The notes: generated by a model not told the origin, from the sequence alone. A stretch of 64,000 bases of DNA from Collinsella sp. AF02-46-1 (GCF_003465825.1 NZ_QSBV01000001.1:124001-188000), one strand, 5' to 3'. Shown: positions 26,557 through 37,554, numbered from the stretch's first letter. Program-made: numbers and translations.

Positions 26557-27556
26557 GGATACTCACCCCCTGCTCGCCCAAGTTGTGACGAATATCCTCG
26601 ATATTACCCTCGACGGTCGAGATCAACTCATCCAGCGATTCGAACACACGCGAGGGACGCAGCCAGCGCGTAAACGCCAGCGAAACGGAAGCGCCGTACA
26701 GGTCGCCCGTATAACCAATTAAGTTAGCCTCGAGATGCGATGAAGCGGCATCGTCGGCATACGTCGGCGGCAGGCCGACATTAACGGCAGCGGGCCACGC
26801 GATGTCATCGACGAGCACCAGACCCTCATACACACCATCGGCAGGCACCTGAATGCCGTCGGGAACCTGCAGGTTTGCCGTGGGAAAGCCCATGTCAGAA
26901 CCCTCGTGACGGCCACGAATAACACCGCCACGCAGCATATACGGGCGGCCGAGCAACTCAGCAGCAAGCTCCACATGGCCCTGTCCCAGCTCATGACGAA
27001 TGCGGGTGGCGCAAATGGCCTCACCGCCCTCGCAAAGCAGGTCGTGACCATACACGTCAACGCCGCGCTCGGAACCCCAAGAGCGCATCTCGGCAACACC
27101 AGAAGCACCGCCACGACCCAGCCTAAAGTCGCTGCCAACGCGAATCGAACGAATGTCGACCAGACGCGACACCAGCGAGAGAAAAGCAACATGGTCGAGT
27201 GCCGCAACCTCAGGCGTAAAGGGAACGGCCACCACCGCATCGACCCCGGTCTGAGCCAAGGCATGTAGACGGTCGGCCGTCGTCATCAATTTTTGAGCGG
27301 GCGAAGGACTCACCACAACGTCCGGATCGGGATCGAAAGTGACCACGACCGCCTTGCAATCATGGGCGCGCGCATCGCTAACAAGCGCCGCAATGAGCTC
27401 CTGGTGTCCACGGTGAACGCCGTCGAACACGCCGATGGCAATCGATGCGGCACCCAGGTGCTCACACTTATCAAACGCATCGGCAGTAACGATGTGAGCC
27501 ACGTCCGACTCGCCCGCGAAAAAAATACGCGCGAGCTCGTGAGCGGACAACATCAT
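26549..27556 (-). CDS. ribF: Bifunctional riboflavin kinase / FAD synthetase
   Basis: 335 residues. The N-terminal FAD synthetase domain has IGVFDGVHRGHQELIAAL (nucleotidyltransferase H-x-G-H) and VGSDFRLGRGGASG. The C-terminal flavokinase domain has RGRHEGSDMGFPTANLQV and AAVNVGLPPTY. It converts riboflavin to FMN and FAD. It overlaps truB by 4 bases (ATGA) and dnaG by 8. The truB-ribF order is very common. Confidence 0.96.
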   Translation of the reverse strand: MMLSAHELARIFFAGESDVAHIVTADAFDKCEHLGAASIAIGVFDGVHRGHQELIAALVSDARAHDCKAVVVTFDPDPDVVVSPSPAQKLMTTADRLHALAQTGVDAVVAVPFTPEVAALDHVAFLSLVSRLVDIRSIRVGSDFRLGRGGASGVAEMRSWGSERGVDVYGHDLLCEGGEAICATRIRHELGQGHVELAAELLGRPYMLRGGVIRGRHEGSDMGFPTANLQVPDGIQVPADGVYEGLVLVDDIAWPAAVNVGLPPTYADDAASSHLEANLIGYTGDLYGASVSLAFTRWLRPSRVFESLDELISTVEGNIEDIRHNLGEQGVSIRD

Positions 27557-28485
27557 CGAACACCGCCGATTGCCTGCGGAAACACGTGCTCCATGACAAA
27601 GCGGCCACCCTCGATGCGGGCGAGCGCCTTGAGTCCCCCATCGAGCACCAACGCAAAAGGCGACTTCGAGGTATCGAAATCGGCAAGCGCACGCTCAACG
27701 GGAATGCGTCGACCGCAGAGCAGATCGTCGGCAAGATTGCCCGGCAAGTCAACACGCGTGGCGCCCAGGGCCGCAATGGGATCCAGGGCAAAGCCAGCCG
27801 CGGACTCGGGAGAAAACTCCTCGACCGCATGACAAGCGCCAATGGAAACAACACCGGAGGCCGTGCGGCGCAGCGCGGAAATGTGCGCGGCGCTCTCGCA
27901 GGCGCGGCCCAAATCGCGAGCGAGCGCACGGATATAGGTACCCTTGCTCACTGAGAACGCCACGGTCCACACACACGTATCACCTTCGCCTCCCACGGCG
28001 ATCAGGTCGGCGGCATAGACCTCGACGGGGCGCGGAGGTAGGTCCACCGCATTGCCCTCGCGAGCAGACTTGTAGGCGCGAACGCCATTGACCGAGATAG
28101 CCGAAAACGCCGGCGGCACCTGCATCTGCGGACCCAGCAAAGCGGCCAAGCGCTCACGGGCATAGGCAGGATCGCGGAGCTCGTTGGCAACAGCCACCGT
28201 GCGGACCGCCTCGCCCTCCGCATCATCGGTATTGGTCTCGGCGCCAAACGAGATGTCGGCGACATAGCTTTTGGTATCGAGGGTTAGCATGCCCAGCAAA
28301 CGAGTAGCCTGGCCAACACCCACCACCATGACACCCGATGCCATGGGGTCGAGCGTGCCGGCATGGCCGACGCGACGCTCATGGAGGGCGCGCCGACATT
28401 GCGAGACCACATCGTGGGACGTGCAGCCCACCGGCTTATCGACGGCGAGCAGCATATTCAGTTGAGAAGGCGTACGACGAGCCAT
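27553..28485 (-). CDS. truB: tRNA pseudouridine-55 synthase TruB
   Basis: 310 residues. It has AVDKPVGCTSHDVVSQCRR, the catalytic-aspartate motif VGHAGTLDPMASGVMVVG, and VSKGTYIRALARDLGRA, followed by a PUA-like C-terminus. It forms the T-loop pseudouridine of tRNAs. It lies 15 bases after nrnA. Confidence 0.96.
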   Translation of the reverse strand: MARRTPSQLNMLLAVDKPVGCTSHDVVSQCRRALHERRVGHAGTLDPMASGVMVVGVGQATRLLGMLTLDTKSYVADISFGAETNTDDAEGEAVRTVAVANELRDPAYARERLAALLGPQMQVPPAFSAISVNGVRAYKSAREGNAVDLPPRPVEVYAADLIAVGGEGDTCVWTVAFSVSKGTYIRALARDLGRACESAAHISALRRTASGVVSIGACHAVEEFSPESAAGFALDPIAALGATRVDLPGNLADDLLCGRRIPVERALADFDTSKSPFALVLDGGLKALARIEGGRFVMEHVFPQAIGGVR

Positions 28486-28500
28486 GTACCATCCAAAAAG

Positions 28501-29544
28501 TTAAAGCTCGACGGTCACCGAAGCGGGATCCTCCCCTACCAGTTCGGCCAGCATGGGAAGTGCCACGGTGAGCGTCTCGAGAATCGTTCCGTTGTTGGAG
28601 AAACCGGCGGCAGCGGGATGTCCGCCTCCGCCAAAAGCAGCAGCGATCTCGGACACGTTGAGGTCGCCCTTGGAGCGCAGGTTGCCGCGCACCTTGCTAT
28701 CGCCCTCAATGCCCTTCAGGAACAGGCAGACTTCGACGCCCATCACCGAGCGAACCACATCGACCAGGCCGTCGCACTCATCCGAGGTGACACCGCAGGC
28801 CTCAAGGTCACTCTGGTACGCGTAGCTATACGCGACGCGCCCGTGGGCCACCGTCTTGATGCGGCCCATAACGATGGACTTGAGGTGCAAAAACTCAACG
28901 CGCATGCTCTGGTAAACCTCGAGTGCCACACGCGCCGGATCGGCACCGTGGGCAACCAGACGCGAGGCTGCATGGAACGCGGCGGCATCGGCATTTTGAT
29001 ACTGAAAACGGCCGGTATCGGTAACCAAGCCACACAGCAGGCAGGTCGCAACGCCATCACGTGCGACAATGCCGCAATTGTCCAAGAAGCGGTCGATGAT
29101 CATGGCGCAGGCTGCAGCTTCGACGCGCCTCAGGCTGAGCTCGGCAAACTCCTCGCGCGCCGGATGGTGATCGAAGCACACCACATGCTTGGAGCGACGA
29201 AGCACCTCGGCGGAGTTGTTCAGGCGCTCTACGACCGGTACGTCCACCGAGATGAACAGGTCAGGATTGCCAGTGTACGCAGATGCCGGCACCAGGCGAT
29301 CGGAGCCTTCCATAAAGCGGTAGATACGCGGAACCGGGTCATCGTCTGCCAACAGCAGCGCAATGTCCTTGTTGGGAAAAAACTTCATGAGCGAAAGGCC
29401 CAGACCCAACACGGAGCCCAGGGCGTCGCCATCGGGAGAAGTGTGTCCCGAAATCGCAATGGAGGACGCACCCTCGATGAGCTCGAGGATGCGTCGCTGA
29501 ATATCTGCAGACTCGCACGAGGCGAGGTCGGCGGAATTAGTCAT
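28501..29544 (-). CDS. nrnA: DHH-family bifunctional oligoribonuclease / pAp phosphatase (NrnA-like)
   Basis: 347 residues. DHH/DHHA1 architecture: SGHTSPDGDALGSVLGLGL, HVVCFDHHPAREEFAEL (DHH), LLCGLVTDTGRFQY, and the C-terminal GGGGHPAAAGF of DHHA1. Homologues degrade nano-RNA and dephosphorylate pAp. It overlaps rbfA by 8 bases. Confidence 0.93.
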   Translation of the reverse strand: MTNSADLASCESADIQRRILELIEGASSIAISGHTSPDGDALGSVLGLGLSLMKFFPNKDIALLLADDDPVPRIYRFMEGSDRLVPASAYTGNPDLFISVDVPVVERLNNSAEVLRRSKHVVCFDHHPAREEFAELSLRRVEAAACAMIIDRFLDNCGIVARDGVATCLLCGLVTDTGRFQYQNADAAAFHAASRLVAHGADPARVALEVYQSMRVEFLHLKSIVMGRIKTVAHGRVAYSYAYQSDLEACGVTSDECDGLVDVVRSVMGVEVCLFLKGIEGDSKVRGNLRSKGDLNVSEIAAAFGGGGHPAAAGFSNNGTILETLTVALPMLAELVGEDPASVTVEL

Positions 29545-29947
29545 CTAAAGCTGCCTCCTGGGCGGCATCCGCTATCGGATAGCCGTCCTCGTCCTTTTCG
29601 ATCGCAAGCGTGGCGGGAACGTTTTCCAGCGCACGCGTGATGCGCTCGGCCTCATCGGTCGAGCGATCGATGCGAAAATCGAGCTCGGGCGTAACACGCC
29701 AATCGAGCGAGCGAGCCAACAGACTGCGAATACGGCCCTTAGCGCTTGCGAGCGCCTCCATGACCTCGTCGTAGCGGCTCGCATCGCACGACACGAACAC
29801 ACGCGCGAACGAACGGTCCACCGCGACCTCGACCGCGGTCAAAGTAACCAGGTCGAGACGCGGATCGGAAACCTCAAAGAGCAGGATATAACCGAGCTTC
29901 TCGCGAAGCTGCTCGCCCAGACGGCGGGTTGCCTGCGTTTGCTTCAT
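29537..29947 (-). CDS. rbfA: Ribosome-binding factor A
   Basis: 136 residues, single KH-like domain: TRRLGEQLREKLGYILLFEV, DPRLDLVTLTAVEVAVD, RVFVSCD, and LRPELDF-type end VTPELDFRIDRSTDEAERI. It assists 30S maturation. It sits between infB (11-base gap) and nrnA. Confidence 0.95.
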   Translation of the reverse strand: MKQTQATRRLGEQLREKLGYILLFEVSDPRLDLVTLTAVEVAVDRSFARVFVSCDASRYDEVMEALASAKGRIRSLLARSLDWRVTPELDFRIDRSTDEAERITRALENVPATLAIEKDEDGYPIADAAQEAALDD

Positions 29948-29958
29948 AGCGCTACCCC

Positions 29959-32673
29959 CTACTCGGTACGGGCAACCTGGTCGATGCGGTAACCCTCGAT
30001 CTGGTCGCCGGGCTTGATGTCCTGGAAGTTCTCCAGGCCAATGCCGCCCTCGGAACCGCTCTTGAGGCTCTTGGCTTCGTCCTTGTAGTGACGCATCGAG
30101 GCGATCTTGCCGTTGAAGACCACGATGCCGTCGCGCACCAGACGCACGGAATCGGTCGCGGCGATCTCGCCCTCTTCGACACGGACACCGGCGGCGATAC
30201 CGACTTTGGGCACCTTGAAGGTGTCCAGGACGGTCGCGGTACCCGTGGAGACCTCGACCTCGGTGGGCTTAAGCATGCCGATACGGGCAGCGTCAAGTTC
30301 CTCGAGGCACTTGTAGATAACGTCGTAGCAACGGATCTCGACGCCCTCGCGCTCGGCGGCGGAACGTGCCTTACCGTCGGGGCGGACGCCAAAGCCGATG
30401 ATGATGGCGTTGGAGGCGTCGGCCAGGACGACGTCGGTCTCGTTGATGGCACCAACGGCGGAGTGGATCGTGTTGATGCGAACCTCGGACTGATCCATCT
30501 TGTCGAGCGAGTCCTGAAGGGCCTCGATGGAACCCTGGACGTCGGCCTTGATGATCAGGTTGAGCTCCTTGACCTCGGCGTCGGCAATGGTCTCGAAGAG
30601 GTTCTCGAGCGTGACGTGCTTGACGCGGCTCTGCTCCTCGATACGGGCCTTGAGCGAACGCTCGTCAGCAAGCGCGCGAGCCTCACGCTCGTCCTCGAAC
30701 ACGCGGAACTCGTCACCGGCGTTGGGCACGGACTGCAGGCCCAGGATCTCGACGGCGTCGGAGGGACCGGCCTCGGTGACGGCGCGACCCTTGGGGTCGA
30801 GCATAGCACGGACGCGGCCGTAGGTAAGGCCGGCGACCAGCGTATCGCCCACGTGCAAGGTACCGCGGGTCACGAGCACGGTAGCGACCGAGCCGCGGCC
30901 CTTGTCGAGCTTGGCCTCGAGGACGTTGCCGGAGGCAAAGGTGTCCGGGTTGGCCTTGAGCTCGAGCACGTCTGCCTGGAGCAGCACGGTCTCCAGAAGG
31001 TCGTCGATACCGATCTTCTGCTTGGCCGAGATGTTGACGAACATGTTCTGTCCGCCCCACTCCTCGGGGATGACGCCGTACTCGGTGAGCTCCTGGCGCA
31101 CGCGGTCGGGGTTGGCACCCGGCTTATCGATCTTGTTGACGGCGACGACGATGGGTACGCCGGCGGCCTTGGCGTGGTTGATCGACTCGACCGTCTGGGG
31201 CATGACGCCGTCGTCGGCAGCCACGATCAGAATAACGATGTCGGTCACCTTGGCACCACGGGCACGCATAGCCGTAAAGGTGGCATGACCCGGGGTATCG
31301 ATGAAGGTGATCTTGCGGTCATTAATCATGACCTGCGAAGCACCGATTGCCTGGGTAATGCCGCCCGCCTCGCCGGCAGCGACGCCGGTGTGACGGATGG
31401 CGTCGAGGAGGCTCGTCTTGCCGTGGTCGACGTGGCCCATGACGGTGACGACCGGGGCGCGCGGCTTAAGGTCGGCGGGATCGTCGTAGAACGAGAAGGT
31501 GTTCTCCTCCTCGGGGGTGATGATCTTGATCTGACGACCCAGGTCGTCGGCAACGAGCTCGACAAGGTCATCGGACATGGACTGCGTCATGGTAAGCGGC
31601 GTACCCAGCAGGAACAGTCGCTTGATGATGTCGTTGGCCGGAACGTCGAGCGCCTCGGCGAGCTCCTGAACGGTAACGCCCTGGGAGACCTTGATGGCGT
31701 CGAGGTCCTCGGGGTTCACGCCCTGGGCCAGCGCCTCCTCTATCTTGCGCTCCTCCTGAGCCTTGGCAGCCTCGCGCTCGCGCTTCTCCTTGCGCTTTTT
31801 GCGGCGACCGGTGGACTCGCGAGAGGCCTCCTCGACGGCGGCACGAGCCTCCTCGAGCACCTTCTCGCGGCTGTACTCCTCGGCCTCGCGCGCCATGCGG
31901 CTGTAGTGGTCCTCTTCGTTGTTGTGACCGCCCTTGCGCTTCTTGCCCTTGCCCTGCTTGTCGGGGTTGGGGAAGTCCATACCGGCAGCGACGTTGTTGC
32001 TGGCATTGGTGCGATGGCTGTGGGGACGGCTCTCGGAGGCGTTGCGCTCGGAGTTGTTGTCGGAGGCGTTGCGATCGTTACGACGGCCACCGCGACGGTC
32101 GTTGTTGCCGCCACGACGGTTGCCGCGCTCGGCAGCGCGCTCGGCCTTGGCCTTCTGCTCGGCGTCCTTCTTCTCCTTGAGCACGGTCTCCTGTGCGGCA
32201 ATCTGGTCAAGCAGCGAACGGAAACGCGAACCGGAGTCGGAAGCGGGAACGGCGCGGCGCTGGGCCTCGCGGGCAGCCTCCTCCTTCTCGCGGGCAAGGC
32301 GCTCCTGCTCGGCCTTCTTCTTGGCCTCGGCCTCGGCGCGGGCGGCCTCCTCGGCAGCCTGGGCGGCGGCGAACTGCCGGCGCTCCTCCTCGCGTGCCTT
32401 CTCGGCGGCGATGCGCTCGCGCTCGGCCTCGGCAGCGCGTGCAGCCTCCTCGGCGGCGGCTGCCTCCTCCTCGGCCTGCTTGGCAGCCTCGACTTCCTGG
32501 GCGCGGGCCTCGATCACCGAGGCGAGCTGCTTGCGGACCATGGCGACGTACGCGTCCTCCAGGGCGGAGGAAGCGGACTTAGCGGGAATCTTCATTTCGG
32601 CGAGATGACCCATCAGTTCCTTGGAGGTCATGCCGAACTCTTTGGCCAGGGTGGACACACGGACTTTTGCCAT
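29959..32673 (-). CDS. infB: Translation initiation factor IF-2
   Basis: 904 residues. N-terminal IF2_N ([19 protein letters not shown]), then about 280 residues of charged Ala/Glu/Arg-rich repeats and a basic [16 protein letters not shown] patch. A second IF2_N follows ([20 protein letters not shown]), then the GTPase domain ([51 protein letters not shown]) and the C-terminal domains. It brings initiator tRNA to the 30S subunit. Confidence 0.97.
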   Translation of the reverse strand: MAKVRVSTLAKEFGMTSKELMGHLAEMKIPAKSASSALEDAYVAMVRKQLASVIEARAQEVEAAKQAEEEAAAAEEAARAAEAERERIAAEKAREEERRQFAAAQAAEEAARAEAEAKKKAEQERLAREKEEAAREAQRRAVPASDSGSRFRSLLDQIAAQETVLKEKKDAEQKAKAERAAERGNRRGGNNDRRGGRRNDRNASDNNSERNASESRPHSHRTNASNNVAAGMDFPNPDKQGKGKKRKGGHNNEEDHYSRMAREAEEYSREKVLEEARAAVEEASRESTGRRKKRKEKREREAAKAQEERKIEEALAQGVNPEDLDAIKVSQGVTVQELAEALDVPANDIIKRLFLLGTPLTMTQSMSDDLVELVADDLGRQIKIITPEEENTFSFYDDPADLKPRAPVVTVMGHVDHGKTSLLDAIRHTGVAAGEAGGITQAIGASQVMINDRKITFIDTPGHATFTAMRARGAKVTDIVILIVAADDGVMPQTVESINHAKAAGVPIVVAVNKIDKPGANPDRVRQELTEYGVIPEEWGGQNMFVNISAKQKIGIDDLLETVLLQADVLELKANPDTFASGNVLEAKLDKGRGSVATVLVTRGTLHVGDTLVAGLTYGRVRAMLDPKGRAVTEAGPSDAVEILGLQSVPNAGDEFRVFEDEREARALADERSLKARIEEQSRVKHVTLENLFETIADAEVKELNLIIKADVQGSIEALQDSLDKMDQSEVRINTIHSAVGAINETDVVLADASNAIIIGFGVRPDGKARSAAEREGVEIRCYDVIYKCLEELDAARIGMLKPTEVEVSTGTATVLDTFKVPKVGIAAGVRVEEGEIAATDSVRLVRDGIVVFNGKIASMRHYKDEAKSLKSGSEGGIGLENFQDIKPGDQIEGYRIDQVARTE

Positions 32674-32764
32674 ATGACTTCACCTACCCTTTCTGGCACC
32701 TTGGGTGCCTAGAGACTGAACGAGCGTGGGGGATGCGCCGGGACCCGCCCGGCGCGATCGCGCG

Positions 32765-34012
32765 CTAGATCAGATCCTCCGCATCATCGAAGGCGTCGGT
32801 GTCGTGGACACCGCAGAAACGGGAGCCGGGACGGGCCTGGTTGCGGCACTGGATGCCGTCCTCGGACACGTACTCGCAGCGGCGGACGTCCTCGTCCTCC
32901 TCGTCACCGATCAGGTCGGCGGCGGGCTCCTCGTGAACGGGAACGTTCTTGAGGATGTCGGCGGCAAGCGTCTCCGACTTGATGTCGATGTGCCAGCCGG
33001 TCAGGCGCGCGGCGAGGCGGGCGTTCTGGCCCTCCTTGCCGATGGCGAGGGACAGCTGGTCGTCGGGCACGATGACGCCGGCGTAGGCCTTCTCCTCGTC
33101 GATGAGGACGCGGGTGACCTTAGCGGGCGAAAGGGCGTTGGCGACGTAGACGGCAGGATCGGCATCCCACAGGATGACGTCGACGCGCTCGCCACGGAGC
33201 TCGCCCACGACAGCGCGAACACGGCTGCCCTTGGGGCCGACGCAGGCACCCACGGGATCCAGACGGTCGTCAAGCGAGTGGACGGCGACCTTGGAGCGCT
33301 GGCCGGGCTCGCGGGCGATCGACTTGATCTGGACGGTGCCCTCATAGATCTCGGGCACCTCCTGCTCAAACAGACGACGCATGAGCTCGGGGTGGGTACG
33401 GGAGATGACAATCGGCGGACGGCTGTGCTCGCCACGAACCGGCTGCAGGTTGGAGTTGGGGTCGCGAACGTCGATGATCACGGCCTTGATGTGCTGGTTG
33501 TGCAGGTAGCGCTCGCCCATCGGGCGCTCGTTGCGCTCGTTCTCGTAACGGCGCTGATCGAAGTGCGGCAGCTCGGCCTCGACGCCTTCGCGGATCTTGA
33601 CGATCGTGAAGTCGGGCGTGGACTGCAGCACGGTACCGCTGATGAGGTCACCGATGCGGCCGGAGAACTCCTCGTAGATCTGCTCGCGGGCGGAGTTACG
33701 CACGATGGCGTTGATCTCGGCCTTGGCGTGCTGGGCGGCGATGCGGCTCGTGTTCTTGGGGGTAACGTCGATCTCCTCGAACTCGGTGAAGTTGCCCTCC
33801 TCGTCCATGGAATCGTCGATCGGCTCCAGGCGGTAGACGTAGATCTTGCCGGTGGTACGGTCGATGGTCACCTTGGCGCCCCACTCAAGATGCAAAATCT
33901 CGGCATAGCTCTTGGCGAGCGACTGCTCCAGGCGGTCGATCAGGTAGAGCTGGTCGATGTGCTTCTCCTGGCAAAGCTCCATCAGGGCGGACATCATGTC
34001 GGATGCTGCCAT
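32765..34012 (-). CDS. nusA: Transcription termination/antitermination protein NusA with a Cys/His tail
   Basis: 415 residues: NTD ([20 protein letters not shown]), S1, KH1 and KH2 domains ([39 protein letters not shown]). After KH2 an acidic tail carries [20 protein letters not shown] then FCGVH, a C-x9-C-x10-C-x2-H pattern that looks like a small zinc knuckle, not part of standard NusA. No ylxR or ylxQ gene follows; infB is next after 91 bases. NusA modulates pausing, termination and rRNA antitermination. Confidence 0.96.
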   Translation of the reverse strand: MAASDMMSALMELCQEKHIDQLYLIDRLEQSLAKSYAEILHLEWGAKVTIDRTTGKIYVYRLEPIDDSMDEEGNFTEFEEIDVTPKNTSRIAAQHAKAEINAIVRNSAREQIYEEFSGRIGDLISGTVLQSTPDFTIVKIREGVEAELPHFDQRRYENERNERPMGERYLHNQHIKAVIIDVRDPNSNLQPVRGEHSRPPIVISRTHPELMRRLFEQEVPEIYEGTVQIKSIAREPGQRSKVAVHSLDDRLDPVGACVGPKGSRVRAVVGELRGERVDVILWDADPAVYVANALSPAKVTRVLIDEEKAYAGVIVPDDQLSLAIGKEGQNARLAARLTGWHIDIKSETLAADILKNVPVHEEPAADLIGDEEDEDVRRCEYVSEDGIQCRNQARPGSRFCGVHDTDAFDDAEDLI

Positions 34013-34013
34013 C

Positions 34014-34508
34014 TTACTTTCCTTCCTTCGCGGGCTTGAAGTCGTAGGTGGGCTTCAACTTGCACTTTTTAACATCAGAGAAATCGAGGGTGACGGACTC
34101 GCCGTCCTCGAGCTCGAGGGTCACGTCGGTCTCGGTCGCAGCGGCAATCTTGCCGGCGTACTTGCGACGGCCCTCGGTGGCGGTGGAGGTGAGCTCACAG
34201 TTCTCGCCCACAAAGCGGGCAAAGTCGCGCGGACGGCGCAGCGGGCGCGCCATACCCGGGCTCGACACCTCGAGCGTATAGCTCGAAGAGATGGGGTCGA
34301 GCTCCTCAATCACATCGCCGACCCACTTGGTGTTGGCCGTGACGTCGTTGAGCGACAGGCTCTGACCCTCGGCACCCTCGATACGCACGCGCACGCAGGG
34401 GGCCTTGGTGGCGCCCACGAGCTCGACGTCGACGATGTCGACATCGTGCTGGGGAGCGACGGCCTCGAGCGCGTCGATGATCGCCTGCTCGGTCTTGGTC
34501 TTGACCAT
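34014..34508 (-). CDS. rimP: Ribosome maturation factor RimP
   Basis: 164 residues from the ATG at 34508 with GGAGGTGCCGCA upstream. RimP signatures: VDIVDVELVGATKAPCVRV and YTLEVSSPGMARPLRRPRDFARFVG, then a C-terminal SH3-like domain. It is needed for 30S assembly. First gene of the nusA-infB series, one base ahead of nusA. It is preceded by a clear promoter and a terminator-like hairpin. Confidence 0.95.
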   Translation of the reverse strand: MVKTKTEQAIIDALEAVAPQHDVDIVDVELVGATKAPCVRVRIEGAEGQSLSLNDVTANTKWVGDVIEELDPISSSYTLEVSSPGMARPLRRPRDFARFVGENCELTSTATEGRRKYAGKIAAATETDVTLELEDGESVTLDFSDVKKCKLKPTYDFKPAKEGK

Positions 34509-34528
34509 TGCGGCACCTCCATCCATAC

Positions 34529-34560
34529 AAAAAAGAAGCGGGGCCGAAACCCCACTTCTT
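34529..34560 (-). terminator. Intrinsic-terminator-like hairpin in the rimP leader (candidate attenuator)
   Basis: Minus strand: AAGAAGTGGGG-TTTCGG-CCCCGCTTCTT followed by TTTTG. The 11-bp stem (one G-U) and U tract form a textbook terminator. It lies between the promoter and the rimP ribosome-binding site, so it can only act on transcripts of this operon or on read-through from leuS. Confidence 0.75.
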
Positions 34561-34586
34561 TCAATTACAACTTCATTTGCAAGCAA

Positions 34587-34615
34587 ACTATACCAATACC
34601 TGCGAAAACGTGCAA
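34587..34615 (-). promoter_or_regulatory. Promoter of the rimP-nusA-infB series
   Basis: Minus strand TTGCAC (34615-34610), a 17-base spacer, TATAGT (34592-34587). Expected start about 34579, giving a leader of roughly 70 bases before the rimP ATG. Confidence 0.75.
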
Positions 34616-34705
34616 GCACAACAGAAACTCGCAGGTCAGCGCGCCCACAGTATCTCCACAAGAATAGAACAATTGACCGCGGGCGCCGCGAGCAGACAAA
34701 ACAAA

Positions 34706-34737
34706 ACGAGGGGCGATCCAGCCGGATCGTCCCTCGT
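34706..34737 (-). terminator. Terminator of leuS
   Basis: ACGAGGGACGATCC / GGATCGCCCCTCGT on the minus strand, 14-bp stem with one wobble, then TTTTGTTTTG. Confidence 0.85.
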
Positions 34738-34766
34738 CTTTTACACGCCGGCTATACGTGCGGCGT

Positions 34767-37343
34767 TTACTTAACCACTAGGTTGACCAGCTTGCCGGGT
34801 ACGCAGATGGCCTTGACAACGGTCTTACCCTCGGTCCACTTGGCGACGGCGGCCTCGGCAGCAGCCTGCATCTCCTCGTTGGAGGCATCGCGGGCCACGT
34901 CGATGCGGCCACGGACCTTGCCGAGAACCTGGACGACGATCTGCACCGTGTCCTCAACGGACTCGGCCAGGTCGAACTCGGGCCAGGCGGCGGTGTAGGC
35001 GTTGCCCTCGCAGCCGAGCGCCTCGTGCCACAGCTCGTCAGCCCAGAACGGGCAGATGGGGGCAAGGACGCTCACGATGTCCTTGGCCACACCGTAGCAC
35101 AGCGCCTTGTCGCGGGCGGCACCCTCGGTGGCGTTGAGGTAGGCGCTCGCCGCGTTGACGAGCTCCATGACGGCCGAGATCGCGGTGTTGAACTGGCCGC
35201 GGTCATAGTCCTCGGTGCACTTGGCGATGGTGCGGTGACGCTCGCGATAGAGCTTGAGCGCCGCCTCGTCGAGCACGGACTTGTCAAAGGCCACGTTGGC
35301 ATCGCCGGACTGGACGAGCTGCCACACGATACGCCAGGCGCGCTTGATAAAGCGGTTGGCACCCTCGACGGCCTTGGGATCCCAGTCGAAGTCCTTCTCG
35401 GGCGGGGCGATAAACAGGATCGCCAGACGCATGGTGTCGGCGCCGTAGGGCTCGATAACCGAGCTCGGGGGCACGACGTTGCCCTTGGACTTGGACATGG
35501 TGTCGCCGTTCTCGTCCTTGACCATGCCCTGGCACAGCAGGTTGGTGAAGGGCTCGTCCACGCTCAGCAGACCCAGGTCGCGCAGCGCCTTGGTAAAGAA
35601 GCGGCTGTAGAGCAGGTGCAAAATGGCGTGCTCGATGCCGCCGATGTAGTTATCGACGGGCATCCAGCGGTCGGCGGCGTCCTTGGAGAAGGGCAGCTCG
35701 GTGTTGTGCGGGTCGGTATAGCGCAGGTAATACCAGCTGGAGCAGGTGAAGGTGTCCATGGTATCGGTCTCGCGCTTGGCCGGGCGACCGCAGACCGGGC
35801 AGGTGGTCTCGTAGAACTCCTTGCACTCGGCGAGGGTCTCGCCGGCGCCCAGGTCCAGGTTCTCGGGCAGCGTCACCGGCAGCTGGTCCTCGGGCACGGG
35901 CACGATGCCGCAGTGCTCGCAGTGGATGGCCGGGATGGGGTTGCCCCAATAGCGCTGGCGGGAAATGAGCCAGTCGCGCAGACGGAACTCGACCTTACGA
36001 CGACCGCAGCCCATGGCCTCGAGGTCAGCAACGATTGCAGCCTCGCCCTCGGAGTGCTTGCCGCCGCGCATACCGGTGTACTTGCCGGACTGGACGAGCG
36101 TGCCCTCGGCAGCGTGGGCGCAATCCCAGTCGACGGTCTCGGCATGGAAGGTATCGATGGTCTCGCCGTTGGCCTCGACGGCAGCGCGGTCGTCATCGTC
36201 CAGGATGATCGGCACGATCGGCAGGTCGTACTTGCGGGCGAACTCAAAGTCGCGCTGGTCGCCGCAGGGAACGGCCATGACGGCACCGGTGCCATAGTCG
36301 GCAACGACATAATCGGCAACCCACACAGGGACCTTCTCGCCGTTGACCGGGTTCACCACGTAGCGGCCGGTAAAGGCACCGTGCTTCTCGAGGGTGCCCT
36401 GGGCACGCTCGACGGCGGAGATATGCTTGGAGTCCTCGACGATCTTGGTCACGGCCTCCTCGTACTCCGTACCCTCGACGAGCTCGTGCAGACGAGCGTA
36501 CTCGGGGGCCAGGACAAAGAAGGAGACACCGAAGAGCGTATCGGCACGCGTGGTGAAGACGGTGATCTTGCCCTCGTCGCCCTCGATGGGCTCGCCATCC
36601 TTGTCGCACAGGGTAAAGTCGACCTCGGCGCCCTCGGAGCGACCGATCCAGTTGGCCTGCATCTGCTTGACGCGCTCAGGCCAGCCGGGGAGCTTCTCCA
36701 GGTCGTCGAGCAGCTCCTGGGAGTAATCGGTAATCTTGAAGTACCACTGCTCAAGGTCGCGCTTCTCGGGCTCGGTGCCGCAGCGCCAGCACTTGCCCTC
36801 GGTGACCTGCTCGTTGGCCAGAACGGTCTTGCAGGTGGGGCACCAGTTGACCGGGTTCTTCTTGCGGTAGACCAGGCCCTTTTCCCACAACTTCTCAAAG
36901 ATCCACTGACCCCAACGGTAATAATCGGAGCTGCAGGTCTTGACCATGCGATCCAGATCGTAGGAGAAGCCCATGCGCTTCATCGTGGCGAGCGCCTGGT
37001 CCATGTTCTTATACGTCCAGGCGGCAGCCTGCGTGTTGTGCTTGATGGCGGCGTTCTCGGCAGGCAGGCCAAAGGCGTCAAAGCCGATGGGGTGCAGCAC
37101 ATCGTAGCCGCGCATGCGGGCCTGACGGGCCATGGCATCGCCGATGGTATAGTTGCGCGCGTGGCCCATGTGCAGGTCGCCCGACGGATACGGGAACATC
37201 TCGAGCACGTACTTCTTGGGCTTGCTGGCGTCGGTGTCGACGGCAAAGAGGTTGGAGTCCTCCCAGGCCTTCATCCACTTGGACTCAATGGCCTGCGCGT
37301 CGTAGGCAGGGATCTCATCCTTATGATCTGTGCAATCGCACAT
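34767..37343 (-). CDS. leuS: Leucyl-tRNA synthetase
   Basis: 858 residues. Class Ia signatures: [20 protein letters not shown] (HIGH variant HMGH), the zinc-type [14 protein letters not shown] and CPVCGRPA clusters, the CP1 editing domain, and [10 protein letters not shown] (KMSKS). The C-terminal part has the anticodon-binding helical domain and [13 protein letters not shown]. It charges tRNA-Leu. The start ATG has AAAGGAGCTGAT upstream. Confidence 0.97.
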   Translation of the reverse strand: MCDCTDHKDEIPAYDAQAIESKWMKAWEDSNLFAVDTDASKPKKYVLEMFPYPSGDLHMGHARNYTIGDAMARQARMRGYDVLHPIGFDAFGLPAENAAIKHNTQAAAWTYKNMDQALATMKRMGFSYDLDRMVKTCSSDYYRWGQWIFEKLWEKGLVYRKKNPVNWCPTCKTVLANEQVTEGKCWRCGTEPEKRDLEQWYFKITDYSQELLDDLEKLPGWPERVKQMQANWIGRSEGAEVDFTLCDKDGEPIEGDEGKITVFTTRADTLFGVSFFVLAPEYARLHELVEGTEYEEAVTKIVEDSKHISAVERAQGTLEKHGAFTGRYVVNPVNGEKVPVWVADYVVADYGTGAVMAVPCGDQRDFEFARKYDLPIVPIILDDDDRAAVEANGETIDTFHAETVDWDCAHAAEGTLVQSGKYTGMRGGKHSEGEAAIVADLEAMGCGRRKVEFRLRDWLISRQRYWGNPIPAIHCEHCGIVPVPEDQLPVTLPENLDLGAGETLAECKEFYETTCPVCGRPAKRETDTMDTFTCSSWYYLRYTDPHNTELPFSKDAADRWMPVDNYIGGIEHAILHLLYSRFFTKALRDLGLLSVDEPFTNLLCQGMVKDENGDTMSKSKGNVVPPSSVIEPYGADTMRLAILFIAPPEKDFDWDPKAVEGANRFIKRAWRIVWQLVQSGDANVAFDKSVLDEAALKLYRERHRTIAKCTEDYDRGQFNTAISAVMELVNAASAYLNATEGAARDKALCYGVAKDIVSVLAPICPFWADELWHEALGCEGNAYTAAWPEFDLAESVEDTVQIVVQVLGKVRGRIDVARDASNEEMQAAAEAAVAKWTEGKTVVKAICVPGKLVNLVVK

Positions 37344-37366
37344 ATCAGCTCCTTTAATCTTTAATG

Positions 37367-37485
37367 GGGTCGGTCGGCTTAGCTTTATTCGCTACTGCGG
37401 ACAGTCCTGCGCAAGACGAAGAGCACATTAAGTGCTCTTCTTTGCGTGCGGAACTTGTAGCGAACAAAGCTAAGCCGCCCGACCC
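37367..37485 (-). promoter_or_regulatory. Large folded element in the leuS leader
   Basis: Arms at 37367-37395 and 37457-37485 are complementary at 27 of 29 positions. Inside is a second stem, GAAGAGCAC/GTGCTCTTC, extended by GCGCAA/TTGCGT. It ends 24 bases before the leuS start codon. No T-box signature (UGGNACC bulge) is visible, and no T tract follows. It may be a leader RNA structure or a palindromic repeat. Confidence 0.5.
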
Positions 37486-37519
37486 TAAGGTTGACTCGCA
37501 TGATGATAGCAAATACAAC

Positions 37520-37554
37520 AAGCGAGATGTCTGCGACTTGCAGGCATCTCGCTT
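37520..37554 (-). terminator. Terminator downstream of guaB
   Basis: AAGCGAGATGCCTGC / GCAGACATCTCGCTT with a five-base loop on the minus strand, then TTGTTG. It is placed between guaB and the leuS leader. Confidence 0.7.

Noticed and set aside
37367..37485. T-box leader upstream of leuS
   Set aside because: No UGGNACC sequence, no specifier loop arrangement and no terminator/antiterminator pair.
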